DNA of 5,370 nucleotides, taken from an uncultured Clostridia bacterium (lineage in GTDB: Bacteria > Bacillota > Clostridia > Christensenellales > Borkfalkiaceae). Location: contig CALVLO010000099.1 of assembly GCA_944338265.1 (NCBI GenBank), positions 1 to 5,370 on the forward strand. Direction: 5' to 3'. This document shows, in pieces, positions 1 to 5,370 of the stretch; within the stretch, counting starts at the first letter, position 1; every line of letters starts with the position of its first letter. Both the position numbers and the translations under genes were made by a program. The notes beneath the pieces are model-generated. The model was not told the DNA's origin, searched no databases, and saw only the letters and a list, made by a program, of their open reading frames with translations.

Positions 1-1005
1 AACGTCATGCGTTGGGAAAAGACCACGCGCCCCTTCCTCCGCACGAGCGAATTTTTGTGGCAGGAGGGGCATACCGTCCACGCCTCCGAAGAGGAGGCGA
101 TGGAGGAGACGCTGAAGATGCTCGCCGTCTACGAAGAGTTCGCCAAGACCTGCCTTGCAATGCCCGTTTTAACGGGACGCAAGACGGAGAAGGAAAAGTT
201 CGCGGGCGCCGTTGCCACCTTCGGCATGGAGGCGATGATGCACGACGGCAAGAGCTTGCAGGCGGGCACCACGCACTATCTCGGGCAGAATTTTGCCAAG
301 GCGTTCGAGATCAAATTCCTCGATAAAGACGGCGTGCAGAAGTACGGGTATACGACGTCGTTCGGCGTCTCCACCCGCCTCATCGGCGCACTCATCATGA
401 CGCACGGCGATGGGCGCGGGCTCGTGATGCCGCCCGTCGTCGCGCCCGTGCAGGCGGTCATCGTGCCCATTGCGTCCAAAAAAGAGGGCGTTTTGGAGGC
501 GTGCCGCGATCTCAAACAAAAGCTTGCCGCCGCGGGCGTGCGCGTCGTCCTGGACGAGAGCGAAAATTCGCCCGGCTGGAAGTTCAACGAGTGGGAGATG
601 AAGGGCGTGCCCGTGCGCATCGAGCTCGGCCCGCGCGATTTGGAGGCAGGCAAGTGCCTGATGGCGCGGCGCGATACGCTCGAGAAGGCGGAGGCTCCGC
701 TCGAAGGCATTGCAGAGAGCGTGCAGGCGCTGCTCAAAGAAATTTCCGAAAACATGTACGCTGCCGCCAAGGCGCGCATGGAAAAGCGCATCGTGCGGGC
801 AAATTCTTTGGAAGAGCTGCTCGCAGGCGTGGATGGCGGCAACTTCGTCCGCGCGGGCTGGTGCGGCTGCCGCGCCTGTGAAGACAGGGTAAAGGAGTTC
901 GCGCAGGCGACCGCCCGCGTGCTCGATGGCGAAAACAGCGCGAAAAAGTGCGTCGTCTGCGGCAAGAAAGCAGAAAAGACGGTCATCTTTGCGCGGGCGT
1001 ACTAA
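1..1005 (+). CDS. proS: Prolyl-tRNA synthetase, archaeal/eukaryote-type, 5' end missing
   Basis: Class II aminoacyl-tRNA synthetase that charges tRNA(Pro) with proline in the cytoplasm. The reading frame is open from base 1, so the gene enters from the left; the ATG at 7 is internal, because NVMRWE followed by TRPFLRTSEFLWQEGHT is the middle of the class II motif 2 region. Counting from that Met, the proline-site segment with LQAGTTHYLGQNF lies at 85-96, motif 3 (TSFGVSTRLIGALIMTHGD) at about 117-135, and the anticodon-binding domain follows from about 148. A C-terminal zinc-type segment has Cys at 286, 288, 291, 315 and 318, and the protein ends in Ala-Tyr, as is usual for this group. Motifs 2 and 3 are only about 115 residues apart, so the roughly 180-residue editing insert of the E. 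coli-type enzyme is absent. Family members are about 480 residues, so roughly 140 N-terminal residues are missing. The stop is TAA at 1003-1005. Confidence 0.95.
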   Translation, partial: NVMRWEKTTRPFLRTSEFLWQEGHTVHASEEEAMEETLKMLAVYEEFAKTCLAMPVLTGRKTEKEKFAGAVATFGMEAMMHDGKSLQAGTTHYLGQNFAKAFEIKFLDKDGVQKYGYTTSFGVSTRLIGALIMTHGDGRGLVMPPVVAPVQAVIVPIASKKEGVLEACRDLKQKLAAAGVRVVLDESENSPGWKFNEWEMKGVPVRIELGPRDLEAGKCLMARRDTLEKAEAPLEGIAESVQALLKEISENMYAAAKARMEKRIVRANSLEELLAGVDGGNFVRAGWCGCRACEDRVKEFAQATARVLDGENSAKKCVVCGKKAEKTVIFARAY

Positions 1006-1066
1006 CGCGATCAAGAAGAAAAAATTTCCCGCATCCGCGGGGTAAAAAATCAAGAGAGGTAACTTT

Positions 1067-2593
1067 ATGGCACTTCCTGCATGGCTCAACGACGCTGTAT
1101 TCTACGAGATCTATCCGCAGTCCTTTCAGGATACGAACGGCGACGGCATCGGCGACATCCGCGGCATGACGGAGCGGCTCGGCTATATCAAAGAGCTCGG
1201 CTGCAACGCGATCTGGGTCAACCCGTGGTACGATTCGCCCTTCGGCGACGCGGGTTACGACGTGCGCGACTACAAGCGCGTCGCGCCCCGCTACGGCACC
1301 AACGAGGACGCGAAGAAGTTTTTTGAAGAGGCGCACAAGCTCGGGATGCACGTCCTTTTGGATCTCGTGCCCGGGCACACCGCCATCGATCACCCGTGGT
1401 TCAAGCAATCGATGAAGGCGGAAAAGAACGAGTTTACAGACCGCTTTGTCTGGACGGACAGCATCTGGGAAGGGGCGGGCGATGCCGCCACCGTGCGCGG
1501 CATTTCCGACCGCAACGGCTGCGCCGTCGTCAACTTCTTCTCCCATCAGCCCGCGCTCAACTACGGCTACGCGCATCCGGATAAGCCGTGGAAGATGGCG
1601 GCAGACAGCCCCGCCGCGCTCGCCACGCGCGAAGCCATGAAGGATGCAATGCGCTTCTGGCTGGATATGGGGGCAGACGGCTTCCGCGTGGATATGGCGG
1701 CGAGCCTCATCAAGGAGGATGATATCGGGCATCCCGCAAACATCCGCCTGTGGCAGGATATCCGCGCCTTTCTCGATCGGGAGTACCCGCACTGCGCCAT
1801 GGTCTCCGAGTGGGGCGTCCCGCACGAGTCCATCGCGGGCGGCTTCCATATGGACTTCATGCTGCACTTCGGTCCCCCTGCCTACATGTCGCTCTTCCGC
1901 AGCGAGCATCCCTTCTTCTCCAAGGAGGGCAAGGGGGATATCACGACCTTCCTCGAGATCTATCTTGCAGACCTTGCTTCCACCGAGGGCAAGGGGCTCA
2001 TCTGCATCCCTTCGAGCAATCACGATATGATGCGCCTTGCCCGCGGGCGGGATATGCACGATCTCAAGATCTGCTTTGCCTTCCTCTTCACGATGCCCGG
2101 CGCGCCCTTCCTCTATTATGGCGACGAGATCGGCATGCGCTATCTGGAAAACGTCACCTCGGTGGAGGGCGGCTACGACCGCACGGGCTCCCGCTCGCCC
2201 ATGCAGTGGAAAAAGGGCGCGGGAATGGGCTTTACCACGGGGAAGACTTCCTACATTCCCTTCGATGACAGCGCGGATGCGCCCACCGTCGCGGAGGAGG
2301 AAGGGGATAAAAACTCCCTGCTCTCTGCCGTGAAGGCGCTGCTCAAACTCCGCGCCGCGCACCCCGCGCTGCAATCGTTCGGCACCTTCGAGCCCGTCTT
2401 TGCAGAAAAGAACGCCTATCCCTTCGCCTACCGCCGCGTCGGCGGCGGGGAGGAGATCCTCGTCGTGCTCAATCCTGCGGATCGGGATATGAAGGCAACC
2501 TTCGATTGCACGGGCGAAGTGCTCTACACCGTGGGCGGCGCCGTGAAAAACGGCAAAGTGCCCGCCCGCAGCGCCTGCATCATCAAAAAATAA
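1067..2593 (+). CDS. GH13 alpha-glucosidase-like glycoside hydrolase (oligo-1,6-glucosidase/trehalose synthase-like group)
   Basis: Predicted retaining alpha-glycosidase acting on alpha-glucosides such as malto- or isomalto-oligosaccharides; 508 residues, a normal length for the group. There is no signal peptide or membrane segment, so it is probably cytoplasmic and acts on imported sugars. Seen: an N-terminal (beta/alpha)8 start with VFYEIYPQSF, the calcium-loop motif DTNGDGIGD (22-30), region I DLVPGH (99-104), QPALN (161-165), region II GFRVD (205-209, nucleophile Asp209), region III SEW (247-249, acid/base Glu248), region IV NHD (318-320, stabiliser Asp320), SRSPMQW (375-381), and a short C-terminal beta domain. 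All three catalytic acids are present. Region I has Gly where Asn is usual, and QPALN replaces QPDLN. The start is supported by GAGAGG at 1054-1059, 7 bases before the ATG. The gene lies 61 bases after proS and 24 before asnS, a same-strand cluster without an obvious functional link. Exact substrate cannot be read from sequence; sucrose- or trehalose-active relatives are alternatives. Confidence 0.93.
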   Translation: MALPAWLNDAVFYEIYPQSFQDTNGDGIGDIRGMTERLGYIKELGCNAIWVNPWYDSPFGDAGYDVRDYKRVAPRYGTNEDAKKFFEEAHKLGMHVLLDLVPGHTAIDHPWFKQSMKAEKNEFTDRFVWTDSIWEGAGDAATVRGISDRNGCAVVNFFSHQPALNYGYAHPDKPWKMAADSPAALATREAMKDAMRFWLDMGADGFRVDMAASLIKEDDIGHPANIRLWQDIRAFLDREYPHCAMVSEWGVPHESIAGGFHMDFMLHFGPPAYMSLFRSEHPFFSKEGKGDITTFLEIYLADLASTEGKGLICIPSSNHDMMRLARGRDMHDLKICFAFLFTMPGAPFLYYGDEIGMRYLENVTSVEGGYDRTGSRSPMQWKKGAGMGFTTGKTSYIPFDDSADAPTVAEEEGDKNSLLSAVKALLKLRAAHPALQSFGTFEPVFAEKNAYPFAYRRVGGGEEILVVLNPADRDMKATFDCTGEVLYTVGGAVKNGKVPARSACIIKK

Positions 2594-2617
2594 ACGCATC
2601 CTTTTGGGAGGAGTTTC

Positions 2618-3991
<1,374 letters not shown>

Positions 3992-4025
3992 AAACCGCCG
4001 CAGGACTGTGTTTTATAAAAATTTT

Positions 4026-4055
4026 GCCGAGCCCCCTTGTAAAAGGAGGCTCGGC
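4026..4055. repeat. Near-perfect inverted repeat (13-bp arms, one mismatch) overlapping the -35 element
   Basis: The left arm GCCGAGCCCCCTT (4026-4038) pairs with the right arm AAGGAGGCTCGGC (4043-4055) across a four-base loop GTAA (4039-4042). The only mismatch is C4034 against A4047. In RNA the loop would be a GNRA-type tetraloop. No T-run follows on the + strand, and on the - strand a T-run starts only after four A bases, so it is a poor intrinsic terminator. It covers about -46 to -17 relative to the predicted start of the next gene, so it could be an operator. It could also be part of a dispersed palindromic repeat, or a weak end signal for asnS. The right arm contains AAAGGAGG (4042-4049), but this lies 22 bases before the downstream ATG, too far to serve as its ribosome site. 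Confidence 0.8.
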
Positions 4056-4065
4056 GTGCTATAAT
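4037..4065 (+). promoter_or_regulatory. Sigma-70/SigA-type promoter for the nucleoside hydrolase gene
   Basis: The -10 box is a perfect TATAAT (4060-4065), preceded by TGC (4057-4059), giving an extended -10 TGn motif. A -35-like TTGTAA (4037-4042, four of six matches to TTGACA) lies exactly 17 bases upstream. An A/T-only tract at 4011-4025 is where an UP element would sit. With the last base of the -10 box at -7, +1 falls on A4072, the first base of the start codon of the downstream gene. There is no usable ribosome site between the promoter and that ATG. The elements are seen directly; activity and the start point are inferred. Confidence 0.75.
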
Positions 4066-4071
4066 GGGGGC

Positions 4072-4875
4072 ATGAAACTCATTCTGTGTTGTGATTACGG
4101 TTTGGACGACGCCGCCGCCACGGTAGATGCGCTTTCGCATGCCGCGGCGGATGGGTACGCGGAGGCGGTGCTCGTCGCCATCGGCGGCAATGTCCCGCCC
4201 GAAATTTCGCTTGCCAACGCAAAAAAGCTTGTTGCGCACCTGCCCTTTGAAAGTGTCCCGCTCACCCTCGTGGATACGACGGCAGAAGTGCAGCCTTCGG
4301 AATATCTGAAAAACATCCACGGGAACGACGGCATGGGCGATCTCTTTTCGGATGATGGCGGATGTTCCGCGCCCGTTGCGGCGTTCTCCGATTGGCTCGC
4401 GCAGCTCGCGGGGGAATACGATCTTTTGAGCCTCGGTCCGATGACGCTCGTTCCGCGCATTCTCGCGCGCGGCGCGGTGCGGAAGTTCGTGTTTATGGGC
4501 GGGAACGTTGCGGAAACGCCCAACTTCCACGGGTATGAGTTCAATCACGCGCTCGATCGCGCGGCGTTTGCCGCCGTCACGCGGCGGTATGCGCACGTTG
4601 CGGTGACGATGGATACCTGCCGCCATCCGCTTCTGAACGTGCAGAACGTCGATCTTTCGGGCGGCGGATTGCAACGGCGCATTGTTGCGCGCGCGCGGGA
4701 GATGACGTTCGTTTCGGGCGAGAAGGGCTGTTATATCTGGGACGATATGGCGGTGAAGGCGCTCCGCCACCCCGATTGGTTTTCGCTGTACGCGGCAGAG
4801 GACCGCGACGGAAACAGGCTCACCGTTGCAAAATATACCCACGGGAAGCCTTATTTGGAGATCTTGGAAGATTAA
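4072..4875 (+). CDS. Nucleoside hydrolase (IU-NH) family protein, short variant
   Basis: Predicted to hydrolyse the N-glycosidic bond of ribonucleosides, releasing base and ribose for salvage; 267 residues, shorter than the usual 300-320. No signal peptide, so probably cytoplasmic. Seen: the N-terminal calcium and ribose-binding motif CCDYGLDD (6-13), which keeps the three Asp residues matching Asp10, Asp14 and Asp15 of the Crithidia enzyme but has Cys for the usual first Asp; GGN (38-40); HGNDG (83-87); SLGPMTLVPRIL (120-131), matching the family's GPLTNLA block; MGGN (142-145); EFN with a following Asp (156-162); and WDDMAV (223-228), where Asp225 matches the last calcium ligand and Asp224 takes the place of the usual His. 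The fold assignment is good, but substrate and even activity are uncertain. The ATG at 4072 is chosen because the Asp motif begins at residue 6 and no in-frame upstream start has a ribosome site. It is transcribed from its own promoter and is convergent with the GH43 gene. Confidence 0.85.
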   Translation: MKLILCCDYGLDDAAATVDALSHAAADGYAEAVLVAIGGNVPPEISLANAKKLVAHLPFESVPLTLVDTTAEVQPSEYLKNIHGNDGMGDLFSDDGGCSAPVAAFSDWLAQLAGEYDLLSLGPMTLVPRILARGAVRKFVFMGGNVAETPNFHGYEFNHALDRAAFAAVTRRYAHVAVTMDTCRHPLLNVQNVDLSGGGLQRRIVARAREMTFVSGEKGCYIWDDMAVKALRHPDWFSLYAAEDRDGNRLTVAKYTHGKPYLEILED

Positions 4876-4879
4876 ACGA

Positions 4880-4908
4880 TGCGCGCCCCGCATTTCGCGG
4901 GGCGCGCA
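4880..4908. terminator. Strong hairpin just after the nucleoside hydrolase stop codon
   Basis: Perfect 12-bp stem TGCGCGCCCCGC (4880-4891) and GCGGGGCGCGCA (4897-4908) with loop ATTTC. ACGA at 4876-4879 and TCGT at 4911-4914 can extend the stem after a two-base bulge. It begins 4 bases after the stop codon. No T-run follows on the + strand, and only TCGTTTAAT follows on the - strand. It may therefore act as an mRNA 3'-end stabiliser or a weak terminator rather than a classic intrinsic one. Confidence 0.55.
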
Positions 4909-4926
4909 GATCGTCATAGAGTGAAA

Positions 4927-4965
4927 TCCCCCGCCGCGCATCTGCGCGGCGGGGGAGTATTTTAT
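4927..4965. terminator. Probable bidirectional intrinsic terminator between convergent genes
   Basis: GC-rich stem CCCCCGCCGCGC (4928-4939) with GCGCGGCGGGGG (4944-4955), a four-base loop ATCT, and T4927-A4956 extending the base. On the + strand it is followed by GTATTTTAT, a short T-tract that would end transcripts from the nucleoside hydrolase gene. On the - strand it lies 5 bases after the GH43 stop codon and is followed by TTTCAC, a weaker T-tract. The + strand T-tract overlaps the last codons of the GH43 gene. Confidence 0.75.
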
Positions 4966-5370
4966 GCGTTGATGTTCTTCTGCTTCTCGTTCTCGTAGGG
5001 CGCGTTGTAGAGTTCGTCGGGGTTCAGCTCGAAGATCGGGCAGCCGTCCTCTGCAAATTTGACTTTGAGGACGTGCGCGTGGCGGTTGTGGTCGTTGAGC
5101 GGATCGCCGTGGATCTTCTCGTAATCGCGGAAGTGGAGAAGGGTCAGCACCTCGTTCTCGTCTCCGCGGACGAAGCAGTTGTGCCCCGGCCCGAACACTT
5201 TGAGCTTTGCGTCTGTTTTGAGCACGGGCAAGCGGTCTTTCTGCCACGAGCGGGGATCGAGCAGGTCGCTCTCCTCGTCGGCGCGGAGCATCCCCATGCA
5301 GTAGCACGCGCCCGTTGCCGAAGCGGAGTAGGTGAGGTAGATCTTGCCCTTGGTTTTGGGACCTTTGAGC
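4962..5370 (-). CDS. Glycoside hydrolase family 43 protein, C-terminal part
   Basis: The C-terminal 135 residues of a predicted five-bladed beta-propeller glycosidase; family 43 enzymes remove arabinose or xylose side groups or cleave arabinan and xylan. The frame is open through the right edge, so the start lies outside; an internal Met at 5297 is not the start. Seen from the first full codon: KIYLTYSASATGACYCMGML (9-28), a typical propeller blade of the family; DLLDPRSW (35-42), followed by a PVLKTD segment; GPGHNCFV (60-67), whose His63 matches the conserved metal-coordinating His near the active site; LLHFRDYE (77-84); and NRHAHVLKVKFAEDGCPIF (95-113), the closing strand. The Asp and Glu catalytic residues lie upstream, outside the window. 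The protein ends soon after the closing strand in a short polar tail (ENEKQKNINA), so no extra C-terminal domain is attached. Substrate and the presence of a signal peptide cannot be judged. The TAA stop reads from 4964 to 4962 and is followed by a terminator-like hairpin. Confidence 0.85.
   Translation of the reverse strand, partial: LKGPKTKGKIYLTYSASATGACYCMGMLRADEESDLLDPRSWQKDRLPVLKTDAKLKVFGPGHNCFVRGDENEVLTLLHFRDYEKIHGDPLNDHNRHAHVLKVKFAEDGCPIFELNPDELYNAPYENEKQKNINA

Noticed and set aside
1028..1041. Small hairpin CCCGC-ATCC-GCGGG between proS and the GH13 gene as a terminator
   Set aside because: Only a 5-bp stem and no T-run on the + strand; A-rich sequence follows.
4042..4064. Mini-leader peptide: AAAGGAGG, 6 bases, GTG-CTA-TAA
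   Set aside because: Only two codons long, inside the promoter and upstream of the predicted +1, so it would not be transcribed from this promoter. Probably a by-product of the palindrome sequence.
4962..5297. Stand-alone 111-residue gene starting at the Met at 5297
   Set aside because: The same frame continues upstream to the window edge with clear family 43 propeller sequence (YSASATG), so the Met is internal to a larger gene.

Overview
The window is a GC-rich stretch (around 60% by eye) of ordinary bacterial chromosome with five protein genes, tightly packed and with no gap longer than about 90 bases. No mobile element, CRISPR array, tRNA or rRNA gene was seen. The gene types suggest an uncultured, high-GC, gut-type Clostridia/Firmicutes lineage: an archaeal/eukaryote-style prolyl-tRNA synthetase without the editing insert, a true asparaginyl-tRNA synthetase, and GH13 and GH43 glycosidases. 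This placement is an inference from gene types and base composition, not a proven taxonomy.

Layout: positions 1-1005 (+) hold the C-terminal two-thirds of prolyl-tRNA synthetase (proS), cut by the left edge. After 61 bases comes a complete GH13 alpha-glucosidase-like gene (1067-2593, +). Only 24 bases further on is a complete asparaginyl-tRNA synthetase (asnS, 2618-3991, +). These three genes run the same way with short gaps and no clear terminator between them, so they could be co-transcribed. An 80-base gap (3992-4071) carries an A/T-rich tract, a near-perfect palindrome and a strong sigma-70-type promoter. That promoter drives a complete nucleoside-hydrolase-family gene (4072-4875, +). The gap 4876-4961 contains two strong hairpins separating this gene from a convergent GH43 glycosidase (4962-5370, -), which is cut by the right edge.

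Functionally the window mixes translation (two aminoacyl-tRNA synthetases) with carbohydrate breakdown (GH13, GH43) and nucleoside salvage (nucleoside hydrolase). I see no evidence that the genes form one dedicated system.

The most interesting local signal is the promoter of the nucleoside hydrolase gene. Its TATAAT box is placed so that the expected +1 falls on the A of the start ATG, which suggests a leaderless mRNA. Its -35 element sits in the apex of a 13-bp inverted repeat, which could be an operator, a fragment of a dispersed palindromic repeat, or a transcript hairpin. I found no convincing novel multi-gene system here.
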